64,000 bases of DNA from Clavibacter nebraskensis NCPPB 2581 (GTDB taxonomy: Bacteria > Actinomycetota > Actinomycetes > Actinomycetales > Microbacteriaceae): the NCBI RefSeq assembly GCF_000355695.1, contig NC_020891.1, positions 620,001 to 684,000 on the forward strand. The letters run 5' to 3'. The notes under the pieces were generated by a model, which had not been told where the DNA came from, did not search any database, and saw nothing but the letters and a program-made list of their open reading frames with translations. Below are positions 32,109 through 42,372 of the stretch, piece after piece (positions within the stretch are counted from its first letter, which is position 1; every line of letters starts with the position of its first letter). A program made the translations under genes and the position numbers.

Positions 32109-34388
32109 ATGAGCTCGCAGACATTTCGCCGGGGCACGCCCGCGCTCCCGGACCCGTCGGAGCTCCGCTCCGCGCCGGACGACAAAAACCCACCACCTGC
32201 GGGGGATTCGCCGACGGTGAACCGGGGCTTCCGCCCAGACGTCGAGGGCCTCCGCGCCCTCGCCGTGGTCGCCGTCATCGTCGACCACCTCTTCGACTGG
32301 CCGTCCGGCGGCTTCGTGGGCGTCGACGTCTTCTTCGTCATCAGCGGCTTCCTCATCACGGGCTTGCTGCTCAAGGAGTATGAGCGCACCAAGACCATCT
32401 CGTTCCTCGACTTCTACAAGCGCCGCGTCCGCCGCATCATGCCGGCCGCGCTCCTCGTGCTGGTGGTCTCGACGGCCGTCTCGTTCCTCGTCTTCAACGT
32501 GGTGCGCGCGCAGGCCAGCCTGTGGGACGCCGTCTGGTCGGCCCTCTTCGTCTCCAACTGGCACTTCGCGAGCGCGGGCACCGACTACTTCGCGTCCGAC
32601 GGCCCCATCTCGCCGTTCCGCCACTACTGGTCGCTCTCGGTCGAGGAGCAGTTCTACCTCGTCTGGCCCGTGCTGATCTTCCTCGTGATCACGTTCGCCC
32701 GCCGCCGCACCCCCAAGAACCGCACCAAGCGCGCCCGCCTCTTCACGCAGACGATCGGCATCACGGTCGGCGTCCTCATCGTCGCGTCGCTCGCGTGGGG
32801 CTTCTACGAGACCTCGGCCCGCCCGACGGTCGCGTACTTCTCCACCTTCTCCCGCGCGTGGGAGCTCGGCATCGGCGCGCTCCTCGCGATCTTCGCGGCG
32901 CGCATCGCCACGCTGCCGGCCGCGATCCGCCCGGTGCTCGGCTACGTCGGCCTCGCGGGCATCGTCGTCTCCTTCTTCCTCGTCTCCGGCGACACCGCGT
33001 TCCCGGTGCCCTTCGGCCTGCTGCCGGTCGTTGCGACCGCGCTCGTGATCGCGTCGGGCATCGGCGGGGTGTCGAAGGCCATGGTGCCGATCACGAACCC
33101 GGTCACCACCTACATCGGCCGGCTGTCGTTCTCGCTGTACCTCTGGCACTTCCCGGCGATCATCCTGCTGGCGTCGCTGCTCGGCACCGGCACCCCCGAG
33201 TACTACGGCGCCGCGATCGCCGCGACCCTCGTGCTCGCCGTCGCGTCGTTCCACCTCGTCGAGGACCCGATCCGCCGCTCCAGCTGGCTCGACCCGAAGA
33301 AGGCCGGCCGCCGGTCCTCCGGCGCCCAGCTGAAGATGACCGTCGCGGCGCTCTCGGTCGTCGCGGTCGCCGTGGTGGGCGTCGTGGCCGTCGCCGTCGT
33401 GCGCGACGAGCCGAGCGGCCAGAGCCAGCTCGGGAACGGCCCGAGCACAGGTGGCACCGCGACCCCGCCTCCGGCGACCGGCACCGCGCTCGAGACCCGC
33501 GGCGAGCAGGTCTCCGCCGCCCTCGCCGCGGACGAGTGGCCGGCCCTCGATCCCGCCGTCGAGTCATTCGGCGACTTCGGCCGCGACGTCATCGCGACCG
33601 AGTGGGCGAAGGACGGCTGCCTCGGCGCCGACCTCGCCGAGGAGAAGGACGCCATCAAGAACGCCGAGCACTGCGTCTACGGCAACCAGGCGGCGGGACC
33701 GGAGAAGACCGCGGTCATCTTCGGCGACTCGCTCGCGATCAGCTACGCGCCCATGCTCCGCTCGACCCTCGGCGACGACTGGAAGGTGCGCGTGCTCACG
33801 ATGGCCCGTTGCCCCGCGTCCACCGTCACGAGCACGGACACCGACGGCTCCGAGTACACGGAGTGCACGGACTTCCGCAACTGGGCGCTCCGCGAGATGA
33901 ACGCGACGAAGCCCGCGCTCATCCTGATGAGCGAGGCCGTCGACAACTCGTACCTGTCGAGCGGGGCGACGGGCGGCGCCGCCGACCGCGAGTGGCAGGC
34001 CGGCGCGCTCACCACCATGGGCTCGCTGAAGACCGCGGCGTCCAACGTGATCGTCCTGTCCCGCCCGCCGGCAGCCACCGCCCTCGTGGAGTGCAAGACG
34101 CCGACGAGCTCGCCGAACGACTGCCAGTCCACGGTGTCGCCGTCGTTCATCAGCCACGCCCGCACGATGGAGGCCGCGGCGACGGAGGTCGGCGCGCCGG
34201 TCCAGTTCATCAACACGCAGGGCTGGTTCTGCAGCCAGGGCACGTGCCCGGCGTTCGTGAACGGGATCCCCGTGCGCGGCGACACCTCGCACCTCACGGC
34301 CCGTCAGTCGCAGGACCTCGCGCCGATCATGGCGGACATCCTCGCCCCGCTCGGCATCGGCGCGGCCCCGGCTCCGGCCGCCGGCTGA
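32109..34388 (+). CDS. Acyltransferase 3 with C-terminal SGNH domain (OafA/YrhL type)
   Basis: A 759-residue protein. FRPDVEGLRALAVVAVIVDHLF starts the membrane acyltransferase_3 domain (RxDVEGLRA, catalytic-type His), with FVGVDVFFVISGFLIT and PFRHYWSLSVEEQFYLVWPVL as further signature blocks and 10-11 helices. An SGNH-hydrolase-like extracellular domain follows: AVIFGDSLAISYAPML carries the Ser and DTSHLTARQSQDLAP the Asp/His. Such fusions O-acetylate or O-succinylate surface polysaccharide. A TAGGGT -10 lies at 32050-32055. Divergent from the EPS operon, so it probably decorates its product. Confidence 0.92.
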   Translation: MSSQTFRRGTPALPDPSELRSAPDDKNPPPAGDSPTVNRGFRPDVEGLRALAVVAVIVDHLFDWPSGGFVGVDVFFVISGFLITGLLLKEYERTKTISFLDFYKRRVRRIMPAALLVLVVSTAVSFLVFNVVRAQASLWDAVWSALFVSNWHFASAGTDYFASDGPISPFRHYWSLSVEEQFYLVWPVLIFLVITFARRRTPKNRTKRARLFTQTIGITVGVLIVASLAWGFYETSARPTVAYFSTFSRAWELGIGALLAIFAARIATLPAAIRPVLGYVGLAGIVVSFFLVSGDTAFPVPFGLLPVVATALVIASGIGGVSKAMVPITNPVTTYIGRLSFSLYLWHFPAIILLASLLGTGTPEYYGAAIAATLVLAVASFHLVEDPIRRSSWLDPKKAGRRSSGAQLKMTVAALSVVAVAVVGVVAVAVVRDEPSGQSQLGNGPSTGGTATPPPATGTALETRGEQVSAALAADEWPALDPAVESFGDFGRDVIATEWAKDGCLGADLAEEKDAIKNAEHCVYGNQAAGPEKTAVIFGDSLAISYAPMLRSTLGDDWKVRVLTMARCPASTVTSTDTDGSEYTECTDFRNWALREMNATKPALILMSEAVDNSYLSSGATGGAADREWQAGALTTMGSLKTAASNVIVLSRPPAATALVECKTPTSSPNDCQSTVSPSFISHARTMEAAATEVGAPVQFINTQGWFCSQGTCPAFVNGIPVRGDTSHLTARQSQDLAPIMADILAPLGIGAAPAPAAG

Positions 34389-34410
34389 CCCGCCCGCACC
34401 ACCGCACGCC

Positions 34411-34448
34411 ACGACGGGCGCTCCTCCTGAGGGAGTGGCGCCCGTCGT
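34411..34448. terminator. Bidirectional stem-loop terminator
   Basis: An 11-bp perfect stem ACGACGGGCGC / GCGCCCGTCGT with an inner CTCC/GGAG pairing, 22 bp after the stop of the large acyltransferase. It could also serve the convergent smaller acyltransferase gene that ends at 34668. The interval from 34449 to 34667 holds only short GCCGGT-like low-complexity repeats and no gene I can support. Confidence 0.7.
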
Positions 34449-34667
34449 CGTGCGTCCGGCGGCGTGACCGCGGCGTCGTGCGCCGGAGCAGGTGCCGGAG
34501 CTGGCGCCGGTGCCGGTACCGGCGCCTCGCTGCCGGACGTGGCCCTGTTCGCCACCCGCGGGCGGGCCGGGCGCGCGTCCGCATGCACCCCACATCGGGG
34601 AGATCAGGGCACGACGGCGCGGGTGCCCGATCCCTCGAGGCCGGGTGCGGGATCCGCGGTGCGGGCT

Positions 34668-35705
34668 CTAGCCCCGCGATGCCTTCGCAGCCGCCGGGCG
34701 GCTCGTGAGGCGGCGGGCGACGCCGACGAACGGCACCTCCACGAACCGGTGCACGAGCCACGAGACGACGAGCGTCAGGGCGATGGCGGCGATCACCCGC
34801 ACGATCCCCTCGGGCGCGTCCACGGCCCGTACCACGCGGTAGGCGAGCGGGTGCAGGAGGTACGCGGCGTAGGAGATCGCGCCGAGCCAGATGAGCACGC
34901 GCGAGTGGGCCGCCCCGCGCGACGCGTAGAACGCGAAGAACAGGCCGAGGCCGAGCAGGAACGACACGGCGTAGTCGAACGGCGGCCACGCCGCGTCCTG
35001 CCCGCCGTTGAGGTACGTGAACAGCGGCACGCCCACGACGCCGGCGACGAGGAGGCCGCGCCAGGCGGTGGATCCGTCGCGGTCGCGCAGGTGGATCGCG
35101 TGCCCGAGCGAGGCCGTGTAGAGCAGCAGCGGCAGGGTCCAGGGCAGCTCGCGCTCGAGCACCCGGCCGGCGATCGCCGCCGCGACGAAGCCCGCGAGCC
35201 ACACGTACCCCATGACCACGCTGCGGTCGAGGCGGCCGATGAGCTTCGCGACGAGGGACTGGCCGTAGAAGATCAGCTCGATGCCGAGGGTCCAGGCCGT
35301 CGGCACGATCGTGAAGATGCCCACGGCGCCCTGCACCATGAGCACGTTCGCCATGATCACGAGAGGGCCGCCGAGCTCGCCGTCGCCCGTGGCCGCGACC
35401 CAGAGCATCATGACGCCGAGCACGAGCCAGTAAAGCGGGAAGAGCCGGTAGAGGCGGCGCACCAGGAAGGTGCGGGTGTCCTGCCGCTGGAGGCTCAGCG
35501 GGATGACGTACCCGCTCACCAGGAAGAACGCGACGACGCCCACGCGCCCGGCGTCCACCCACTGCCGGCTGAAGTCCTCGAACGCCGGGTGCTCCGCGGC
35601 GATGAGGTGCTGCAGCACCACGATGAACGACGCGACGCCGCGGACCGCCTCGAGGAACTCGATCTTCCGACCGGTCTCGCTTTTCACAGTCACGGTGCTG
35701 GTCAC
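34668..35705 (-). CDS. Acyltransferase family 3 membrane protein
   Basis: A 345-residue integral membrane acyltransferase. FLEAVRGVASFIVVLQHLI holds the conserved Arg and His, VGVVAFFLVSGYVIPLSLQ the second motif, and about 10 helices follow to WLVHRFVEVPFVGVARRL, the usual family end. It lacks the SGNH domain of the neighbour at 32 kb. Such enzymes acetylate polysaccharide or lipid-linked sugars. GTG 35705 is the start. It lies 91 bp downstream of the SGNH lipoprotein gene in the same direction, so a membrane acyltransferase and a separate SGNH partner are encoded together, mirroring the fused protein on the other side. Confidence 0.9.
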   Translation of the reverse strand: MTSTVTVKSETGRKIEFLEAVRGVASFIVVLQHLIAAEHPAFEDFSRQWVDAGRVGVVAFFLVSGYVIPLSLQRQDTRTFLVRRLYRLFPLYWLVLGVMMLWVAATGDGELGGPLVIMANVLMVQGAVGIFTIVPTAWTLGIELIFYGQSLVAKLIGRLDRSVVMGYVWLAGFVAAAIAGRVLERELPWTLPLLLYTASLGHAIHLRDRDGSTAWRGLLVAGVVGVPLFTYLNGGQDAAWPPFDYAVSFLLGLGLFFAFYASRGAAHSRVLIWLGAISYAAYLLHPLAYRVVRAVDAPEGIVRVIAAIALTLVVSWLVHRFVEVPFVGVARRLTSRPAAAKASRG

Positions 35706-35796
35706 GCGGGCTCTCCTCTGGTGCGGGCGCGACGCTTCGGAGGCACCGCTTCGACCCTAACCGCCGGGTCGCCGACGGGAGGGCGGGGAATTGCCC

Positions 35797-36507
35797 CTAC
35801 TTCTGGGCGTCGTCCGCGAGCACCTCGGTGCGCACGTACTTGCGCACCTCCGCGCCCATGAGCTTGTAGCCCGTCATGTTGGTGTGGATCCCGTCGCGGA
35901 AGAACTCGGTCCGCCACTTCATGTCCTTGTTCGTGAGGTTCTTCCACGGGTTGAAGAAGTGGTACCCCTGCGCGCCGGCGAACTCCTCGAGGTGCGCGTT
36001 GACCTCGGGCGGCGTCTCGGGCGACGCGTTCTGCGGCGGGATGCCGAGGATCACCGTCTCCTTCGGCGCGAGCTTCTCGACCGTCTGGAGGATGTCCGCG
36101 TCGAGCTGCGTGTCCGGCACGCCCGCGATGCGGTTGTTCGTGCCGATCATGATGAGCGCGACGTCGACGTCCTCGACGGTGGGCGTGTTCGCGGCCATGA
36201 CGGTGCTCGTCGCGCCGTCGGTGCCCCAGCCGCCCGCGAAGGTCAGGGGGTCGCCCACGACGTAGTCGACGTAGGCCATGCCCTGGTCGATGCCCTGCGG
36301 CAGCGTGCCGACGAAGCCGTTCGTGTTCGAGTCGCCCATGACGACGATGCGGACCATGTCCTCGGGCGCCGTCGTGGCGGATGCGCCGGGCGCGGGCTCG
36401 CCCTCGGTCGCGGTGGGGGCGGGCTGCGGCGCGCTGGTGCACCCGGCGAGCAGGAGGACGGCGGCGAGGGCGCCGAGAGCGCCCCGGGCCATGCGACGTG
36501 CGGGCAT
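35797..36507 (-). CDS. SGNH/GDSL-type hydrolase lipoprotein
   Basis: A 236-residue secreted lipoprotein. The signal peptide ends in a lipobox (LLAGC, lipidated Cys23). The SGNH fold has GDSNT with Ser60, IMIGTNNRIAG with the block-III Asn, and FRDGIHTNMTGYKLMG with the Asp/His pair. Catalytic motifs are complete, so it should be an active esterase or acyl-transferase on the outer face. With the neighbouring membrane acyltransferase it forms a plausible two-part O-acetylation system for cell-wall or EPS sugars (inference). ATG 36507; promoter region contains a GGAAACC/GGTTTCC palindrome. Confidence 0.88.
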   Translation of the reverse strand: MPARRMARGALGALAAVLLLAGCTSAPQPAPTATEGEPAPGASATTAPEDMVRIVVMGDSNTNGFVGTLPQGIDQGMAYVDYVVGDPLTFAGGWGTDGATSTVMAANTPTVEDVDVALIMIGTNNRIAGVPDTQLDADILQTVEKLAPKETVILGIPPQNASPETPPEVNAHLEEFAGAQGYHFFNPWKNLTNKDMKWRTEFFRDGIHTNMTGYKLMGAEVRKYVRTEVLADDAQK

Positions 36508-36588
36508 AGGTGTTCATCCGATCGTGGAGGGGTCCGCGGCAGCGGCGAGCCGGTGACCCCGCCAGCCGCTGCGATCACGGGGCCGCTC

Positions 36589-36614
36589 GGAAACCATTGT
36601 GGCATGCGGTTTCC
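36589..36614 (-). promoter_or_regulatory. Inverted repeat around the SGNH-lipoprotein promoter
   Basis: GGAAACC (36589-36595) and GGTTTCC (36608-36614) are perfect 7-bp arms with 12 bases between. On the minus strand the spacer contains CACAAT, a reasonable -10 hexamer for the lipoprotein gene about 85 bp downstream. The symmetry suggests an operator. Confidence 0.4.
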
Positions 36615-36707
36615 ATCGCCCCGGGTGGCGGCGTGGCGGACCGCCGATCGGCGGAGGGCGTGATCGGGCCCCGGCCGACGTGCGGCCGGGCCTCGGTGCA
36701 GCGCGGG

Positions 36708-37760
36708 TCAGGCGGTGCGGGCGAGACGCACGAGCGCCTGGACGGCGGCGTGATCGGAGGGGGAGCGGCCCTCGAACGTGTACGGGTTGATGGCCGAGTC
36801 GACCACCTCGACGCCGTCGCCCGCGAGGATCCAGTCGATGCGCTCGCCCTCGGGCACCGGGTCGCCGTAGGCCGTGAAGGTGCCGATGCCCGGGGTCGCG
36901 TGGTGCGCGGCCGTGGTCCAGGTGTCGGCGAGGCCCGCGTCGCGCGTGAGGATGTCGTACGCCGCCGACTCCTCGGCCGGCGCGTTGAAGTCGCCGGTGA
37001 CGACGACGGGCGCGCCGGACGCGACCTCCTGCAGCCGCTCCGTGATGAGGTCGGCGCTCTTCACGCGCGCGAGCTCGGACTCGTGGTCGAGGTGCGTGTT
37101 GAGGTGCACGAACTCGGCGCCGCTGCGGCGGTCGCGGAAGCGCGCCCACGTCGCGATGCGCGTGGTGCTGCAGCCCCAGGAGCGGGATCCGATGAGCTCC
37201 GGCAGGTCGGACAGCCAGAACTGGTCCCACGCCACGACGTCGAGGCGGCGCTCGTCGTAGAAGATCGCGCTGTACTCGCCGCCGGAGCCGCCGTCGCGGC
37301 CGTAGCCGAGCATGCGGTGGTGGGGGAGCGCCCGGGCGATGGCGGGCAGCTGGGCCGAGAGGGCCTCCTGCACGCCGAGGACGGTGGGCTGCTCGAGCTG
37401 GAGGAACCGGGCGAGCACGGGCTCGCGGTCGGCCCAGTGGTCAGGGTCGCCCGGCTCGGTGGAGGGCCGGGCCAGGCGGATGTTGCAGGTCATGACGTGC
37501 ACGAGGTCGCCCTCGGCGGAGCCGATGGTCGCCTGCTGGGGCGGGGCGGGAGCGACGGAGGTCGCTGCCGCCTGACGAGACGGAGGGGGGTCGGCCTCCG
37601 CGGTGCCGTCCGGGCCGTCCGTCGTCGTGGTCGTCTCGTCCGCGCGCGGCCGCTCGAGGAGCGCCGTGCCGGAAGCGCGGGTGGGCCTTCCGACGCCGGG
37701 ATCGGAGGATCCGGCACCGTCGAACAGGTCGCGTCGGCTGAATCCGCCGCTGGCCATCAT
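36708..37760 (-). CDS. EEP-family hydrolase with Tat-like N-terminus
   Basis: A 350-residue endonuclease/exonuclease/phosphatase-fold protein paralogous to the one at 18.6 kb. HVMTCNIRLA, VLGVQEALSAQ, VHLNTHLDHES, VVVTGDFNAPAEESAAYDI and SPSDHAAVQALVRLAR are the five metal/catalytic blocks. The N-terminus, MMASGGFSRRDLFDG, carries a twin-arginine-like motif but is followed by a hydrophilic Thr/Pro/Ala linker of about 95 residues, not a hydrophobic region, so Tat export is doubtful. ATG 37760 with GAGGAG upstream is chosen over a longer frame. The substrate is unknown. Confidence 0.85.
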   Translation of the reverse strand: MMASGGFSRRDLFDGAGSSDPGVGRPTRASGTALLERPRADETTTTTDGPDGTAEADPPPSRQAAATSVAPAPPQQATIGSAEGDLVHVMTCNIRLARPSTEPGDPDHWADREPVLARFLQLEQPTVLGVQEALSAQLPAIARALPHHRMLGYGRDGGSGGEYSAIFYDERRLDVVAWDQFWLSDLPELIGSRSWGCSTTRIATWARFRDRRSGAEFVHLNTHLDHESELARVKSADLITERLQEVASGAPVVVTGDFNAPAEESAAYDILTRDAGLADTWTTAAHHATPGIGTFTAYGDPVPEGERIDWILAGDGVEVVDSAINPYTFEGRSPSDHAAVQALVRLARTA

Positions 37761-37957
37761 GGAGATCTCCTCGGGTCGCACGTGTCTCGCATGATCAGCC
37801 TGCGCGACGGGACCCCTGCGGGGACCAACGGCGCATGGCGGATGCGTGAACTGCACGGACAGGTCTACGCGAGGGGTGCGGGGATGGCAACCCGAGGGCG
37901 GCGTGTCGGCGGGTCGCGGAGGTTTCCACCAGCCGGCGCATGGCCCGCGGATAGACG

Positions 37958-37989
37958 CGCGCGCCGCCGGCTCGTGCCGGCGGCGCGCG
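37958..37989 (-). terminator. Strong stem-loop terminator of the purSQL operon
   Basis: A perfect 14-bp stem (CGCGCGCCGCCGGC and complement) with the 4-base loop TCGT, 18 bp after the stop of the dienelactone hydrolase gene, on the minus strand. Confidence 0.8.
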
Positions 37990-38007
37990 GGTCGACGCGG
38001 AGGAGGG

Positions 38008-38811
38008 TCAGCCCAGGTGCTCCGCGAGGAAGTCCGTGAGCGCGCGCCACGAGCGGCGCTCGGCCCGGTCCTGGTACTGCGCGCCGTGATCCGGGGAGTC
38101 GACGCCCGGCACGGAGAAGGCGTGCATGGCGCCGCTGTAGGTCACGACCTGCCAGTCGATCGCGGGACGCGTGCGCATCTCGTCCTGGAACGCGGCGACC
38201 TTCTCGTCGGGGACCATCGGGTCGTCCGCGCCCGTGAGCACGAGGATCGCGGCCTTCACGTCGGCGACGTCGGCGGGCTCGTGCACGACGAGGCTGCCGT
38301 GCAGCGAGATCGCGGCCTTGACGTCGGCGCCCGCGCGGGCGACCTCGAGCGAGGCACTGCCGCCGAAGCAGTAGCCCATGACGGCGATGCGCGACGGGTC
38401 GACGTCGGGCTCCGCCGCGAGACGGTCGATGCCGGCCTGCACGCGGGCGCGCATGAGCGGGAGGTCGCCGTAGAAGGATCCCGCCACCTGGCCGGCCTCC
38501 TCCGGGCCGGGGCGCACGTCGCGGCCGTAGACGTCGGCGGCGAACGCGACGTAGCCGAGGCGCGCGAGCATCTGGATCCGCGCGGCCACGTGCCCGCCGA
38601 CGCCGAACCAGTCGTGGATCACGAGCACGGCCGGGCGCCGGCCGCTCTGCGCGGCGTCGCGGGCGAGGAGCCCCTCGAGCTCGGTGCCCTCGTGGTCGTA
38701 CAGCACGGGGCCCATCTGGATGTCGGCGCCCGCGGGCAGCGGCACGCGCTCCGTGAGCTCGGCGAGGGACGGTGACCAGAAGGGGGTCGATGCGGGGTCG
38801 GTCATGCTCAT
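38008..38811 (-). CDS. Dienelactone hydrolase family protein
   Basis: A 267-residue alpha/beta-hydrolase with a Cys nucleophile: [14 protein letters not shown] places Cys148 in the elbow, [14 protein letters not shown] the Asp and [12 protein letters not shown] the His, as in carboxymethylenebutenolidase. [42 protein letters not shown] is the family's characteristic N-terminal half. ATG 38811 overlaps the purL stop by 4 bp, so it is translated with the purine genes; MTDPAS at 38805 is an alternative start. The link between a dienelactone hydrolase and purine synthesis is not explained by known biochemistry; it may simply be co-transcribed. Confidence 0.9.
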   Translation of the reverse strand: MSMTDPASTPFWSPSLAELTERVPLPAGADIQMGPVLYDHEGTELEGLLARDAAQSGRRPAVLVIHDWFGVGGHVAARIQMLARLGYVAFAADVYGRDVRPGPEEAGQVAGSFYGDLPLMRARVQAGIDRLAAEPDVDPSRIAVMGYCFGGSASLEVARAGADVKAAISLHGSLVVHEPADVADVKAAILVLTGADDPMVPDEKVAAFQDEMRTRPAIDWQVVTYSGAMHAFSVPGVDSPDHGAQYQDRAERRSWRALTDFLAEHLG

Positions 38812-41164
38812 GCCTCCACGGCGGTGCCGAAGCGCGCGGGGAGCGTGGCGCGGTGGACCCCGCGCAGCTCGTCCACGGACAGGGTGAAGAGACCCTGCAG
38901 CTCGAGGCCGGGCGCCTGCGCGTCCGTCACCCCGATGCGGAGCACAGGGTAGCCGCGCCCCTCGCAGAGGCCCTGGAACTTGACGTCGTCCTCGCGCGGC
39001 ACCGTGACGAGCATGCGGCCGGTGGACTCGGAGAAGAGCGCGGTCGCCTGGTCGACGCCGTCGCGCTGGACGATGCCGTCGAGCCACACGCGGGCGCCGA
39101 CGCCGAAGCGCATCACGGACTCCGCGAGCGCCTGGCCGAGGCCGCCGTCCGAGAGGTCGTGCGCGCTCGCGATGAGCGACTGCGTGGCGCCTGCGGCGAT
39201 GAGCGAGGCGAGGTCCTTCTCGGCGGCGAGGTCGACGACGGGCGGGACGCCGCCGAGGTGGTCGTGCACGGTGCCGGCCCAGGCGGATCCGTCGAGCTCC
39301 TCGCGCGTGACGCCGAGCAGGTAGATGTTGTCGCCCTCGTCCTGCCAGCCGGAGGGGATGCGGCGCGCGACGTCGTCGATCACGCCGAGCACGCCCACGA
39401 CGGGCGTGGGGTGGATGGCCTGCGTGCCCGTCTGGTTGTAGAGGGAGACGTTGCCGCCCGTGACGGGGATCTCGAGCTCGAGGCAGCCGTCCGCGAGGCC
39501 CTCCACCGTGCGGCTGAACTGCCACATGACTTCGGGGTCCTCGGGGCTGCCGAAGTTGAGGCAGTCGCTCACGGCGACGGGCGTGGCGCCGGATGCGGCG
39601 ACGTTGCGGTACGCCTCCGCGAGGGCGAGCTGCGCGCCGCGGTACGGGTCGAGCTGGCAGAAGCGGCCGTTCGCGTCGGTCGCGACCGAGAAGCCGAGGC
39701 CGCTCTCCTCGTCGACGCGGACCATGCCCGCGTCGTCGGGGAAGGACAGGGCCGTGTTGCCCATGACATAGCGGTCGTACTGGTCGGTGATCCACGACGC
39801 GTCGGCGAGGTTCGGGCTGCCAAGGAGCTGCAGGAACTGGTCCTTGATCTCCTCCGGCGAGGTGGGCCGGGCGAGGCGCGACGCGGAGTCGGCCTGGAGG
39901 GCGTCGATCCACGCGGGGTAGGCGACGGGCCGGTCGTAGACGGGGCCGTCGACCGCGACCGTGCGCGGCTCCACGTCGACGATGCGCTCGCCGTGGTGGT
40001 CGATGACGAGGCGGCCCGTGTCGGTGACCTCGCCGAGCACGCTGGTCTCGACGTCCCACTTGCGGACGACCTCGAGGAAGCCCTCGAGCTTCTCCGGCGT
40101 GACGACCGCCATCATGCGCTCCTGGCTCTCCGACATGAGGATCTCCTCGGCCGTGAGCGACGGGTCGCGCAGCAGCACCTCCTCGAGCCGGATGTGCATG
40201 CCGCCGTCGCCGTTGGACGCGAGCTCGCTCGTGGCGCAGGAGATGCCCGCGGCGCCGAGGTCCTGGATCCCTTCGACGAGGTCCTTCGCGAACAGCTCGA
40301 GGCAGCACTCGATGAGCACCTTCTCCGCGAACGGGTCGCCGACCTGCACCGCGGGGCGCTTCGTCGGGCCGCCGTCGGCGAAGGTGTCGCTCGCGAGGAT
40401 GGACGCGCCGCCGATGCCGTCGCCGCCCGTGCGGGCGCCGAACAGCACGACCTTGTTGCCCACACCGCGCGCGTTGGCGAGGTGGAGGTCCTCGTGGCGG
40501 AGGACGCCGACCGCGAGCGCGTTGACGAGCGGGTTGCCCTGGTAGACGCGGTCGAAGTAGGTCTCGCCGCCGATGTTCGGGAGCCCCAGGCAGTTGCCGT
40601 AGAAGCTGATGCCCGCGACCACGCCGTGCACGACGCGCGCGGTGTCCGGGTCGTCGATGTCGCCGAAGCGCAGCGCGTCCATGACGGCGACCGGGCGCGC
40701 GCCCATCGAGATGATGTCGCGGACGATGCCGCCGACGCCCGTAGCCGCGCCCTGGAACGGCTCGATGTAGGACGGGTGGTTGTGGCTCTCGATCTTGAAG
40801 GTGACGGCCCAGCCCTCGCCCACGTCGACGACGCCCGCGTTCTCGCCCATGCCGACCATGAGGTCCTTCTTCATGGACTCGGAGACCTTCTGGCCGAACT
40901 GGCGCAGGTACTTCTTCGAGGACTTGTAGGAGCAGTGCTCGCTCCACATGACCGAGTACATGGCGAGCTCGCCGCTCGTGGGGCGGCGGCCGAGGATCTC
41001 GCGGATCTTGAGGTACTCGCCCTCCGTGAGCCCGAGCGCCGCGTACGGCTGCTCCTTCTCGGGGGTGCGCTCGGCCATCTCGACGGTGTCGGCGACGTGG
41101 CGGCGGTTGCTGCGTCCCTCTCCCGCGGGGTCGGTGGGGACGGAAGCGGGATCGGGGTGGACGC

Positions 41165-41168
<4 letters not shown>
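38808..41168 (-). CDS. purL: Phosphoribosylformylglycinamidine synthase, large subunit
   Basis: A 786-residue small-type PurL, the ATP-using subunit that makes FGAM from FGAR in step 4 of purine synthesis with PurQ and Pur[59 protein letters not shown] and [16 protein letters not shown] are diagnostic. The GTG at 41168 overlaps the purQ stop by 4 bp (GTGA); a later GTG or the ATG giving [15 protein letters not shown] would remove about 25-30 poorly conserved residues. It is the third gene of purS-purQ-purL. Confidence 0.97.
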
Positions 41169-41859
<691 letters not shown>

Positions 41860-41860
<1 letters not shown>

Positions 41861-42252
41861 CAGCGCTGCTCCGCCGCGGCGGAACCGTGGGGGAGCGGGT
41901 GCGCGGCGACGTCGGTGTCGGCCGTGCCGCCGTCGGCGACGGTGTGGTCGTCGGTGACGTTGCCGGTGGACATGTCGGCCTCGGCGCTGATGCCGAAGCC
42001 GTCGAGCCCGGCGACGTGGACGCTGATGACGTCCTCGATGACGGAGTTGGACAGCATGTCGGCGGCGAGGGTCTGGACGTCGGCGAGCAGCGCGTCGTCC
42101 ACCTCGCCCTCGACGGTGAGCTCGAAGCGCTTCCCGATGCGGACGCCGGTGAAGCGGTCCTTGCCGAGGCGGGCCAGGGCGCCGGCCACGGCCTTCCCCT
42201 GGGGGTCGAGCAGCTCGGCCTTGGGCATCACTTCGACGACGATCGTGGGCAC
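41860..42252 (-). CDS. purS: Phosphoribosylformylglycinamidine synthase subunit PurS (with C-terminal extension)
   Basis: A 130-residue PurS that bridges PurL and PurQ. The domain is about 82 residues: [26 protein letters not shown], then [16 protein letters not shown] and [17 protein letters not shown]. It is followed by about 45 extra residues rich in Asp, Thr, Ala and His ([19 protein letters not shown]) that are not part of the fold. Most PurS proteins end near residue 80-85. The extension may be a disordered tail. First gene of the operon. Confidence 0.93.
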
Positions 42253-42308
42253 GATGGATCTCCGGCTTCCTGCAGGCGGGTGGATGCGCTCAGCGTACCG
42301 GACGGCCG

Positions 42309-42336
42309 CGCCCCGCCGGGATGGGCCGGCGGGGCG
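42309..42336 (-). terminator. Stem-loop terminator after the DUF2848 gene
   Basis: A perfect 11-bp stem (CGCCCCGCCGG and complement) with a 6-base loop, 37 bp past the DUF2848 stop on the minus strand. It separates the catabolic cluster from the purS operon. Confidence 0.7.
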
Positions 42337-42372
42337 GGCGCGGGACGGTCGCCGGTCGGGCGCGGGTCGGGA

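Noticed and set aside
34449-34667. GCCGGT-type low-complexity repeats that look like a coding Ala-Pro tract
   Set aside because: No start signal or homologous feature; lies after a terminator between convergent genes.
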